Shown here piece by piece: positions 1 to 8,013 of a stretch of DNA of 22,581 nt. Position numbers and translations under genes: made by a program. The DNA is taken from IMG/VR virus record IMGVR_UViG_3300027704_000179, positions 1 to 22,581 of that record; one strand, 5' to 3'. A model generated the notes under the pieces. It had not been told where the DNA came from and did not search any database. It was given only the letters and a program-made list of their open reading frames with translations. This DNA is from a virus. Position 1 is the first letter of the stretch. The number at the start of each line of letters is the position of its first letter.

Positions 1-3000
1 ACCAAGATTCATTCCCAAATACTTCAGAAATACTTTGGTTTACCATGTTAGACAATGAAGGCATGTTATTAAAGTCACTTCTAGTTAAAACGCCTAAAGC
101 AACAGCATTATTAAGTTGAGCTAATAATTCTTCATAATCAACATCGCTACCAGTTTTATAAGCTTCAAACCTTCTTATTAAAGCATCATACAAATTTTGT
201 CCTTCCGGTCCTGTTAGAGTTTCGCCTAAATCTTTCTTATCTTTTAATTTTTCTATAGTTTGGTTTACTGCATCAACGTATTGTTCTTTTAAATTACCGT
301 TTTTGTCAACAATTTTTAAGCCTTTATTATTAAGATGAAATAATTCTTCTAAAGGCGCTAAGGCAGCATAAGCTCCTTCAGCATTTGTAATTGATTGAGA
401 AATTCCATTATAAATTTGCGTTTCATTGATTATTATATTATTACCATCTACAGTTGCGTTTGCATCTAATAAATTTAAATATATTTCAGAACCTTCTCTT
501 CTGTCATAACCTAATTCATATAGTTGATCAACAGCAGCTTCTTGGCTAGACATATCAAGCTTTATATATTGTCCGTCTTTTGGCAAACCCATTCTTGCCA
601 CACTTTCGTATAAATCGTACAAACCAAGATGATATTCAAAATTTAAATTTTTAACAGTTTTACCTTCTTCTTGTAATTTTTCAGTAATATTTTTTTCATC
701 TTGTTTAATCTTACGCTGTTTAGCACCTAATATTTCATTCTTACTAGATTGTAAAGCATTAAATTGAGTTTGTAATCTTTCAAGAGCTTTGTTTTTAGGA
801 CCAGCATCTTCGGCTAAACCACCTAATCTTGTAGCTTCTTTTCTAATTTCTCTCATCCTTCTATTGACATCATCAAGCTCACTTAACTGTTCAGGAGTTA
901 TGTATCTTAATTTTTGTAAATTATCTACATCAACTAAAGCTAAATTTTTTAATAATTCTCTTTGATTATTTCTTAAGTCAGCTAGTTCTTTTCCATGTGC
1001 AGATTTCATTAACCCTTTATTTTTAATAATTTCTGCAATCCACCCTTGGCTACTATCTACATCTTTTTTTATTCTAAACTCATTTTTCCAAACATTCATA
1101 ACGTTGCCACCGGTTGTTGGACCCATTATAGCTGTAACGCTTACAGCGGTATTAAGTATAAAATCTTTATCAACTCCTTCCATCAACCCTTTATCTTCAC
1201 CTAAAACAACAACATCTAAAGCATTGTGTGCTATTTGAGTAAAAGTTTCTTCCATTATTTCAACAGGCATTCCCTTATAGAATATAGGAGCAACAGCCTT
1301 GCTTGTTTCTTTTAGAAGTTTAAACCCAAAAGCAGGCATAGTTTTATATGTTTGTTGTTTAAATTCTTTTAAACCAATTTTAGCTGCTAAACTACCTGCT
1401 CCTTGTATTAATTTTAAAGAACCTAATGTTTCTGCATATGTTGCAACTCCTCCAAAAGCATATGAAGTAAAAGATTTTTGAGCAAAACTATAATTAGTCA
1501 TGGGCTCAATTTCGTTTATTCTAGCTTGTATATCCCTAATTTCATTTATATCTTTAGTATCTTTAAGTAAAACTTTTAATTCAGAAATTTCCTTATTTGC
1601 ATTATACTCTTGTAAACCAAGCTCTCTAAACTTACCACCACTTTCTCCAAGAAAAAATATACTTTGAGCAGCTTTAGTTCCATACCAAGCAAGAGTAGCT
1701 TGTTTTGTTAAAGCAGCAGCTCGAGCAGCTCCACCTACAGCGGTTGTAACACCTTTTGCGCCTTTAAAAGCTAAACCAGCTGGTATAAAAGTTGTTAATA
1801 TAGAAGGTGAATTATTTGCGAATGATTCACTTAACCAATCTAAATAACCTACTTTACCATCAACCGCATCTTTTATTTTTAAATTTTCTGGTATTGTTTT
1901 TTTTCTTTTTTCAGCTAATTTTAAACTATAATCAGTGGTGTTTTGTTTAATAACGTCTATAGCTTTTTGCCAATTAGCATTAACTTTTTCATCATCACCA
2001 GCTAAAATACCTTTACCTAGTCTTAATCCTAACTCACCAACAAGTGAAAGACTACCAACAACCATGTCTCCAATAAAAAATTCTTCTAAAGCCTGTGCAG
2101 CTCTTGCTGTTTCGCTATAGTCTAAAGCTAAAGCTTTTTCAAATATAGTAGATACATTATAATCTTTTACTTTATTTATGTATTCATTTTGTAAAAATTG
2201 ATTGGTATCGTGAGTTGTTATTATAGAGTCTAAAATCTCAGCATAACCATCATTTACATATTGCTTTCGAAGTTCTCCATTTTGAGTAATCAATTCATTA
2301 TACTTTAAGCGATCCTCTTCACTAGCAAACTGCATGTTATTATCTTTAGTTTTTTCAACCATAGATCTTAACTGAGTATTGGATTCTAATATTGCATTTT
2401 TTAATTCACCACCTCTACCTTCTTCAAATTCTTTTATTTTAAGGTCATTAGCAACATTACTATCAAATATTACTTGTCTTTCTTTTTTAAACCCTTCTTC
2501 CGCTTCTTGATTTGTCTTGTAAGGTTTGTTTTTATCTATTAATTTTTTTATCCACCCTTGAGTTTCTTCACTTTCAAAACCTCTTAATTGAGTTTCTGCA
2601 TTTTGTCTTTTAACGTCATAATCAGAAAAATCTCTTAATTTTTGTAATTCAGTATCATTTTTATCATAAACAAAAGTACCAGTTTTTTCATATTGTAAAT
2701 ATTCTTCGTATTTTTGTGGTCCTAAATATTCTTCAATAGATTGATCATAATTACTTTGAGTTCCTTGAACTCCAGGTGTAGAACCAATACCGGTAACTGT
2801 AGTAGTTTTTGGCCTATCTTCTAGATTAAAATATCTATCAGCAAATCCATTAAAGTATTCTTCTTCAGGAATATTATTTAATACTTCTGTAATTTGATCA
2901 TAACCTTTAACAGCATCTTTTTGACTAGAAGTTTTAGATTTTAATCTATCTAATTCATCTAACATTCCACTAGGTATTCTTCCTCTACTTGGATATTTTT

Positions 3001-3394
3001 CTTTTGAAAATTCTAGTAATTCTTCATAACTTAATCCATCTGGATTAAACTTTTTACTATTTTTTATTTTAGGATCTGATAAATATTGAAATTCGGGAAG
3101 GCCTTTTTCTGGAATCTTTGGGCCAACAAACTCACTTTCATAAGCTTTTTTCTCCCAAGGAGCACTTGCATTTTCTTCTGTAACTGAATCCGAAAAAAAA
3201 TCGTCCAATTCTGAGCCCGAAAAATTCTCTGTATCCACACCCGGACTCTTTGGCGTGGTTGATTTCTTTACTGACTTAAACTCTTTCTTTTTAGCGTCTA
3301 ATCGAGCTTGTATTTCTTCATTAGAAAAACCTTGTTGTTTTAGTTCTCTAGCTAAAGCTTTTAATTCTTCTATGAATTCCAATTCTTTTCCCAT
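1..3394 (-). CDS. Very large probable internal virion protein, 3' end beyond window
   Basis: An uninterrupted reading frame starts at ATG 3394 and stays open to the left edge (1131 codons visible, no stop). The first residues are MGKELEFIEELKALARELK, followed by a hydrophilic acidic linker and long Glu/Lys/Gln-rich helical stretches. Hydrophobic Gly/Ala-rich segments lie at about residues 444-467, 527-565 and 746-769 and could insert in or cross a membrane. Near residue 1016 there is EELFH, which resembles a metallopeptidase HExxH with the first His replaced by Glu. Size, composition and position last in the structural block suggest a protein packaged in the head and ejected with the DNA, like the large internal proteins of T7-like or crAss-like phages. 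That role is inferred from context; no family was recognised. The start is backed by a perfect TTAAA tandem leader. It sits 13 bases after the preceding gene's stop. Confidence 0.8.
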   Translation of the reverse strand, partial: MGKELEFIEELKALARELKQQGFSNEEIQARLDAKKKEFKSVKKSTTPKSPGVDTENFSGSELDDFFSDSVTEENASAPWEKKAYESEFVGPKIPEKGLPEFQYLSDPKIKNSKKFNPDGLSYEELLEFSKEKYPSRGRIPSGMLDELDRLKSKTSSQKDAVKGYDQITEVLNNIPEEEYFNGFADRYFNLEDRPKTTTVTGIGSTPGVQGTQSNYDQSIEEYLGPQKYEEYLQYEKTGTFVYDKNDTELQKLRDFSDYDVKRQNAETQLRGFESEETQGWIKKLIDKNKPYKTNQEAEEGFKKERQVIFDSNVANDLKIKEFEEGRGGELKNAILESNTQLRSMVEKTKDNNMQFASEEDRLKYNELITQNGELRKQYVNDGYAEILDSIITTHDTNQFLQNEYINKVKDYNVSTIFEKALALDYSETARAAQALEEFFIGDMVVGSLSLVGELGLRLGKGILAGDDEKVNANWQKAIDVIKQNTTDYSLKLAEKRKKTIPENLKIKDAVDGKVGYLDWLSESFANNSPSILTTFIPAGLAFKGAKGVTTAVGGAARAAALTKQATLAWYGTKAAQSIFFLGESGGKFRELGLQEYNANKEISELKVLLKDTKDINEIRDIQARINEIEPMTNYSFAQKSFTSYAFGGVATYAETLGSLKLIQGAGSLAAKIGLKEFKQQTYKTMPAFGFKLLKETSKAVAPIFYKGMPVEIMEETFTQIAHNALDVVVLGEDKGLMEGVDKDFILNTAVSVTAIMGPTTGGNVMNVWKNEFRIKKDVDSSQGWIAEIIKNKGLMKSAHGKELADLRNNQRELLKNLALVDVDNLQKLRYITPEQLSELDDVNRRMREIRKEATRLGGLAEDAGPKNKALERLQTQFNALQSSKNEILGAKQRKIKQDEKNITEKLQEEGKTVKNLNFEYHLGLYDLYESVARMGLPKDGQYIKLDMSSQEAAVDQLYELGYDRREGSEIYLNLLDANATVDGNNIIINETQIYNGISQSITNAEGAYAALAPLEELFHLNNKGLKIVDKNGNLKEQYVDAVNQTIEKLKDKKDLGETLTGPEGQNLYDALIRRFEAYKTGSDVDYEELLAQLNNAVALGVLTRSDFNNMPSLSNMVNQSISEVFGNESW

Positions 3395-3412
3395 AATTTA
3401 ATTTAATTTAAT
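3395..3412 (-). promoter_or_regulatory. 5-base A/T tandem repeat directly before start codon
   Basis: Read on the minus strand, this is ATTAAATTAAATTAAATT ending at the ATG at 3394, with a 5-base period. There is no purine-rich Shine-Dalgarno sequence. It also overlaps the stop of the preceding gene. It probably acts as an unstructured A/T-rich translation enhancer; this role is inferred. Confidence 0.5.
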
Positions 3413-5081
3413 CTTTAGTTGTCATTGCAAAATCAAATTCATCAACATTAACTTCAGGCTTTTTTTCAGGTTTTTTGTTTCCACCAGTTTCTAAAAATTC
3501 TAATTGAGCTCTTACTTCTTCGTCTGTAGCGTTATCATATATTGTTATATCTCTGTCAGCGCCATCTATTGTTTTAGTAAATACCCTTCCTTTATTACCG
3601 CCTGTTGTGGTCGAGCTCTTATACTTGATGTTTGCAGGTGGTTTTGAAAGAGCTATTTCTAATTTATCTAAATCAATAAAAACTTTACTTCCTTCTGCTT
3701 TAGGACCAGTTTTTTTAATCATCGGAAGCTTTATTGTGGAAACATAATCAGGAATAGTTTTGTTATTAGATTCATTACTTGATGTCTGTGTAATAGTAGG
3801 TTTAGAATCTTGAGAATATATAACAAAATTTTCAACCTCTTCTCCATCTACTTTTTTAGTAGGATTCAATGGATCAATTACTGCTCCAGGTTCATCAGAG
3901 CTTGCTTCTCTTTTACCAAGACCTCCTGTTTTTTGTATTATAAAATCCTCATTTAATTCTTTTTCAATTTGAAATAATTGTTCTTCTCTAGTTTGTTTTC
4001 TAAATTCAGTTATATTGAAACCACCTACTTTCATTTTAACAGACATGAACGAAGCTAAATCAGAGTCTCCCATATCTTGAAATCCTTCTGCTTTAGATTT
4101 TATTTCATCTTGTAAAACGTCATTATCTAACCATCCAGGAACGTTTAAATCCCTTGATATCACTGTCATATTTTTTCCATTAAGACCTTTAATAGGTCTA
4201 GATTTACCTTTTAAATCTAAAAACTGATTCTCACTCCATCCATTATTTTTATCAGTTATGCCGGCATTCTTAAACATAGATATACTATCTGGGCTTGCAA
4301 CTATTTCCTCTAATAAACCTTCATCCCATTTATTTAAATCTTTTTTCCATTCTAATTCAATTTCTCCATTTTCGTTTCTCGGATATACCTCTTCGTTATC
4401 ATACTTTCCTTTATTAGAAGGATTATTTGGATCAACATAGATTTTTATACCTACAACTTGTTCTCCGTTACTTGTGGGTGTATATAGTTTTTTCTCATAT
4501 CTAGCACCAGGTATTTCTTCATTCGCTAAAGCGGATGCAGCGAGTTGTGAAGTAGTTCTTTCAAATTCATTTGAACCTGCCCAGCGATATTTATCATCAA
4601 ACTCACCAGGTGAAGTTGATTGATAAAGTTGTACTTCAGCTTGTATTTTACCTGCATTACCTTGTAAACCACTTTGAAAAACTTCATATCTATTTATAAC
4701 CTCTTGTAACCTTTGTTTTTCTTTCATGTCTAGATTTTGACCAGTAGCTAACATTGTTCTCGCCTCGATCGCTCCCATGCCAATTTCATCATTACCCATT
4801 AACAACGCTTCAGTTTGTTCTTTAAACTGTTCTGCTAAACCAGGTTCCTTTTTTAGTAGCTCTGTATAAATTTTATTCCTAGATTCATAAGCTTTACTCT
4901 GTATGCCATAACCTATTTGTTGAGTTCTTTTTCTGTCAGCATCAGCCTGTTTTCGTTGTTGTTGTCTTCTAGAACCTGCCATCTCCATACCTCTAGCTAG
5001 AGACCGGCCTACGTTGGCTGCAGCTTGACCATATAACTCGCCTGATGTATCTTTTATTATTGCTGGATTTCTGTAACTCAT
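3408..5081 (-). CDS. Probable internal virion or ejection protein (557 aa)
   Basis: No family was recognised. The N-terminus (about residues 1-75) is rich in Ala, Gln, Arg and Lys (for example SRRQQQRKQADADRKR) and looks helical and nucleic-acid- or membrane-contacting. Residues 75-180 are predicted helical. The middle and C-terminal parts are hydrophilic and mixed alpha/beta, and the tail after about residue 530 is Lys/Pro/Glu-rich and probably disordered. There is no signal peptide or clear membrane span. It lies between an Ala/Gly/Gln-rich coiled-coil protein and a giant protein, at the end of the virion block, where podoviruses usually encode ejected core proteins such as T7 gp15 and gp16. 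The function is therefore inferred from position and composition. The start at 5081 has an A/T-rich leader (AAATAAAATAAAAC). The stop is TAA, 13 bases before the next gene. Confidence 0.8.
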   Translation of the reverse strand: MSYRNPAIIKDTSGELYGQAAANVGRSLARGMEMAGSRRQQQRKQADADRKRTQQIGYGIQSKAYESRNKIYTELLKKEPGLAEQFKEQTEALLMGNDEIGMGAIEARTMLATGQNLDMKEKQRLQEVINRYEVFQSGLQGNAGKIQAEVQLYQSTSPGEFDDKYRWAGSNEFERTTSQLAASALANEEIPGARYEKKLYTPTSNGEQVVGIKIYVDPNNPSNKGKYDNEEVYPRNENGEIELEWKKDLNKWDEGLLEEIVASPDSISMFKNAGITDKNNGWSENQFLDLKGKSRPIKGLNGKNMTVISRDLNVPGWLDNDVLQDEIKSKAEGFQDMGDSDLASFMSVKMKVGGFNITEFRKQTREEQLFQIEKELNEDFIIQKTGGLGKREASSDEPGAVIDPLNPTKKVDGEEVENFVIYSQDSKPTITQTSSNESNNKTIPDYVSTIKLPMIKKTGPKAEGSKVFIDLDKLEIALSKPPANIKYKSSTTTGGNKGRVFTKTIDGADRDITIYDNATDEEVRAQLEFLETGGNKKPEKKPEVNVDEFDFAMTTKD

Positions 5082-5114
5082 GTTTTATTTTATTTATATT
5101 ATCCCTTTTTAGCC

Positions 5115-5945
5115 CTAAGATTTAGGTGCTCCTATATAAGCACCTGCAACATCTCCTATAGCTGAAATACCTCCAGAAATAGCTGCAGCTTTAGCTCTAT
5201 TAGCGTCAGCAATACCTTGTCTAGCTTGACTTTCTTTACCTGATGCCCTGTCTAAATCAGCATTAGTTCTTTCCTCTTGTTCATCAAACATAAACATTTT
5301 ACCAGCTGCTTCATCACTTTGCAACCTTTGCCCTTCAGACATAGCTAAACCTTGCATTCTTTGTCCTTCAGAAATTGATATACTTTGTAATCTTTGTTGT
5401 TCTGACATTTTTGCTTGGTTCAAGTTTTGTTCTCCTTGAGCTCTAGCTTTTGCGTTAGAAGCTTCTTGACTTTCTATACTTGCAGCAACTCCTTTTTTAC
5501 TTTGCAAAGCGGCTTGTGCTAAAGCAGTGGCTCCACCAGCACTAGCACCTGTGGCTCTTAACGTGTCTAAAGTGTTTGCTAAAGCAATATCAGCTTGTTC
5601 AATTTGAATTTCAGCAGCTCCTGTAGCTACTCCTAAACTTGCAAAAGGATTACCTAAACCTCTTGTTGTATCTGATGCTAAACCACTCATGTTTGAAGCT
5701 AAACCGCTTAAATCTCTAGATCCTTCATAAGGGTTTATAATTGTTTGTCTAGAAGCTTTAAGAGAAGCTATTTCTCTTCCAGCTATTCCTTTATCTCGCT
5801 CTGCGGACTTGCGCTGTTTGTTTGCTTGTGCTGCTCCAATACCGGCTGAAGCCACAGAAGCTACTCCGCCTATTACCGCAGTTGAAACCGCTGCCGCACC
5901 TAATGTACCCGCGGCTAAACCAACCGCACCTGCTATTACTGCCAT
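5115..5945 (-). CDS. Probable internal virion protein, Ala/Gly/Gln-rich coiled coil (276 aa)
   Basis: Residues 1-40 form a hydrophobic Gly/Ala-rich segment (starting MAVIAGAVGLAAGTLGAAA) without charged residues, which could insert in a membrane. Residues 110-250 are Ala/Gln/Glu-rich and helical, with three consecutive 11-residue repeats at 181-213 of the form SE(G/Q)QR(L/M)Q followed by four variable residues, typical of a right-handed coiled coil. A second hydrophobic Gly/Ala stretch lies near residues 252-272. This architecture resembles the small internal core protein of podoviruses (T7 gp14-like), which leaves the capsid during infection and forms a channel in the cell envelope. Sequence homology was not recognised, so this is inference from composition, length and location. 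It lies 10 bases after the acetyltransferase gene and 33 bases before the 557-residue protein. Start ATG at 5945, stop TAG. Confidence 0.82.
   Translation of the reverse strand: MAVIAGAVGLAAGTLGAAAVSTAVIGGVASVASAGIGAAQANKQRKSAERDKGIAGREIASLKASRQTIINPYEGSRDLSGLASNMSGLASDTTRGLGNPFASLGVATGAAEIQIEQADIALANTLDTLRATGASAGGATALAQAALQSKKGVAASIESQEASNAKARAQGEQNLNQAKMSEQQRLQSISISEGQRMQGLAMSEGQRLQSDEAAGKMFMFDEQEERTNADLDRASGKESQARQGIADANRAKAAAISGGISAIGDVAGAYIGAPKS
5307..5405 (-). repeat. Three in-frame 33-base units encoding 11-residue coiled-coil repeats
   Basis: Residues 181-191, 192-202 and 203-213 of the 276-residue protein align as SEQQRLQSISI, SEGQRMQGLAM and SEGQRLQSDEA. The units differ at several bases, so the array is old and probably stable rather than a slippage-prone microsatellite. 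An 11-residue period fits a hendecad coiled coil. Confidence 0.7.
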
Positions 5946-5955
5946 ATATTTTGTT

Positions 5956-6357
5956 TTAAATTATTGCTTTTATCATTTCATGAGAAGGATCTGGATCTAT
6001 AGTCCAACCTAACTCTTTATGTATTTTTAATAAGCTATTGCTTCTGCTTATTGACATCATAAATTTACTACCAGCTTCTTTAGTCATAGATTCTGCTGTT
6101 AGTATTAATTTTTTAATTGCCTCTTGCCTTATATCCCTATTAGTTTTAGGGTTTGATATGATCCAATCTAGCCATACCATTTTAGAATTACTCCAGTATA
6201 AAAATCCAGCTACCACATTTTCACCTTCATGCTCTATCATTATACCGCCTGTTCCGTTATCTGGTAACATGTCTCTGACTATTACAGGCCATTTCCATGC
6301 TTTCCACCAGTCTGTTAGTATTTCATAATCAGACTCAGTTAATGTTCTTGTATTCAT
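5956..6357 (-). CDS. GNAT-like N-acetyltransferase (133 aa)
   Basis: The length and layout fit a small GCN5-related acetyltransferase of a type common in marine phage genomes. The N-terminus reads TESDYEILTDWWKAWKWP, and phage GNAT-like proteins often begin with such an aromatic-rich helix. A central strand GFLYWSNSKMVWLDWIISNP is followed by RDIRQEAIKKLILTAESM, which occupies the place of the acetyl-CoA pyrophosphate-binding loop and helix. The canonical Q/RxxGxG/A loop is not evident, so catalytic competence is uncertain. The C-terminus (LLKIHKELGWT) resembles the usual beta6-alpha4 ending. The substrate is unknown. It lies inside the structural block, between the 537-residue tail protein and the internal proteins, so modification of a virion protein is possible but is inference. 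The leader is a TTAAA tandem repeat. The gaps are 10 bases on each side. Confidence 0.78.
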   Translation of the reverse strand: MNTRTLTESDYEILTDWWKAWKWPVIVRDMLPDNGTGGIMIEHEGENVVAGFLYWSNSKMVWLDWIISNPKTNRDIRQEAIKKLILTAESMTKEAGSKFMMSISRSNSLLKIHKELGWTIDPDPSHEMIKAII

Positions 6358-6372
6358 TTAATTTAATTTAAT
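6358..6372 (-). promoter_or_regulatory. 5-base A/T tandem repeat directly before start codon
   Basis: On the minus strand this reads ATTAAATTAAATTAA and abuts the ATG at 6357. It also overlaps the TAA stop of the preceding 537-residue gene. It has the same TTAAA unit as the leader of the gene starting at 3394. There is no Shine-Dalgarno sequence. Confidence 0.5.
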
Positions 6373-7981
6373 ATGATGATTCTACGTAATCTGAAGATAC
6401 AGAGAATAACTCTTTTTTAGTTGTAGGAAAGTTTATATTTTTTAATTTAAACTTAACTGTAGACCAAAATCCTTTTATACCAGAAATATCATTTCCAAAT
6501 ACAACTTCTCCAAATTGAGCAACTGTATTGGCTGATAAAGGTTGTTGTAAATTTGCAAAAAACTTATTTTCTTTACGTTTAAAATTTAAAGCAAATATAT
6601 TATTTTCTAAACCACCTAGTGTATTTAAAAAAGCTGTACTAAATGGATTTATAGGTAAACTTTGATCTCCTGAACTACCAATCATAGAGTCTAGTTCCCA
6701 TCCTAAAACACCTTCATAATTAATTGTTTTAAAGTTTTTAACTAAAGAAGGTTGTGCGTTTAAAATTACAGTAACATCTGAGTCGTTAGTGAAACCATAA
6801 AAATTACCATAACCATTGGCAGCAGTTGCAGGTGTATTATGAATGTAAAGTTTTCCTTGAAAAAAGCTATAAAAATTATTTATTAAACTGTCTACAAAAA
6901 CAGGTCTATAACTAAAGAAACTAGTCCAACCTAAAACACCTTCATCAAAAGATAATGTTTTAACTGGATCATTTCTAAATATTATACTTTCACTACCAGG
7001 CACAGGAACAATAATATCACATACAAAAGATGATGGATTACCACTTGATATTACAGACACAACTCTTCCGTACAAAGTAGTTACTACTTGACCTGCAGAA
7101 GTATATTTATAAATATTCATTCCAGGTGTTATATCAGTATTTTGAATAGACAATGTCAAAGTAACATTATTACCTATAGGAACAATATCATTTCCATTTT
7201 GAGTTACTCTACCAGTGTTGAATGGTCGTTGTAAAGAAATAGTATAATTTTTATTATGAGAATCCCAAGCACCAACTACTTTTTCAACAGCTGCTAATTC
7301 ATCTCTAAAAAAGTCATGCATACCATAAGACGATATTTCTGTCATACCATCTCTAGATAGCCTTAAAACAGCTCCTCTCTTCCTGTCGGTAAAGTATTTT
7401 CTATAACCATATACAGCAAAACTAGATGGGTCTGTAGCTATACCATATTCACCCGCGTAAGCTATAATTTGACCAATAACTAATTGACTTGATGTTATTG
7501 AAGCGTTACCTTCTGCAGAGTATATAGCATCTTTATCTATTAACGCTCTACTTACTTTATCTTCTTGAAATATAATTAAATTAGTATCTTCCGCGTATAG
7601 TCTTTGTATTGATCCATTTGCTGGATCAGCAGATTTAGTTATGTCTTCGGCTACAGAAAACTGATTAGTATTGTTTACTCCTGTTCTAGAGTTAAATATT
7701 CCTGAATATATAAGAGAATTAAACCTATGTTGTTGCAAAGGGTCTTCTTCGTCTAAATATGCTTTAACTCCAAAATCAACTGTTAAATTATTATAACCAC
7801 CTCTAATTCTTGCTTCCTCAATATACCAATCAGCCATTTCAGAACCAGGGGTTCCAGTAGCAGGATAAGCAGAGGGCACGGTTTGATATGGCGCAACTGG
7901 TTGCGGATCTGCTGCTACAACAGTTTGTAGCTTCTTTAACCAAAAGGTGTTGAAATATTTAACTTCTATTGTAGTTGCCAT
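6368..7981 (-). CDS. Tail nozzle-type structural protein (537 aa)
   Basis: The protein is beta-rich. It carries motifs I associate with nozzle or stabilisation proteins of aquatic podoviruses: FNSRTGVNNTNQFSVAEDIT (residues 96-115), LYAEDTNLIIFQEDKVSRAL (128-147), KDAIYSAEGN (150-159), GYRKYFTDRKRGAVLRLSRD (192-211), then FDEGVLGWTSFFSYRP (345-360) and VKNFKTINYEG (414-424). The repeated strand pattern suggests a beta-propeller. Between the RLSRDG and FDEGVLGWTSF blocks, residues about 257-340 look inserted and contain one copy of the recurrent PGM module (271-337). The gene follows the 1593-residue protein by 32 bases, and the two probably assemble in the same short tail. There is no enzymatic motif. 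Start ATG 7981 with an AT-rich leader, stop TAA inside the next leader repeat. Assignment rests on motif recall and synteny. Confidence 0.8.
   Translation of the reverse strand: MATTIEVKYFNTFWLKKLQTVVAADPQPVAPYQTVPSAYPATGTPGSEMADWYIEEARIRGGYNNLTVDFGVKAYLDEEDPLQQHRFNSLIYSGIFNSRTGVNNTNQFSVAEDITKSADPANGSIQRLYAEDTNLIIFQEDKVSRALIDKDAIYSAEGNASITSSQLVIGQIIAYAGEYGIATDPSSFAVYGYRKYFTDRKRGAVLRLSRDGMTEISSYGMHDFFRDELAAVEKVVGAWDSHNKNYTISLQRPFNTGRVTQNGNDIVPIGNNVTLTLSIQNTDITPGMNIYKYTSAGQVVTTLYGRVVSVISSGNPSSFVCDIIVPVPGSESIIFRNDPVKTLSFDEGVLGWTSFFSYRPVFVDSLINNFYSFFQGKLYIHNTPATAANGYGNFYGFTNDSDVTVILNAQPSLVKNFKTINYEGVLGWELDSMIGSSGDQSLPINPFSTAFLNTLGGLENNIFALNFKRKENKFFANLQQPLSANTVAQFGEVVFGNDISGIKGFWSTVKFKLKNINFPTTKKELFSVSSDYVESSY
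6971..7171 (-). repeat. Recurrent PGM beta module, copy in the 537-residue protein
   Basis: Residues about 271-337. The core reads NTDITPGMNIYKYTS, then YGRVVSVISS, then FVCDIIVPVPG. It aligns closely with residues 97-155 of the 475-residue connector protein: NT-(V/I)-x-PGM-x-I, YG-x-V-x-SV-x-SS, F-x-C-x-I-x-V. The module interrupts the nozzle-like sequence. Confidence 0.55.
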
Positions 7982-8013
7982 ACTTTATTATCACTTATTT
8001 TATTATATTATTA

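Noticed and set aside
335-349. Active zinc peptidase motif in the giant left-edge protein
   Set aside because: The first His of HExxH is Glu (EELFH) and no further ligand could be identified, so activity is not claimed.
1299-2120. Short plus-strand frames (60 and 61 residues) in the leftmost 3.4 kb
   Set aside because: They lie opposite a continuous 1131-codon minus-strand gene and show no leader or recognisable protein.
6038-6328. Plus-strand frame of 96 residues opposite the acetyltransferase gene
   Set aside because: It is a shadow of the GNAT-like gene; its hydrophobic composition follows from the complementary strand.
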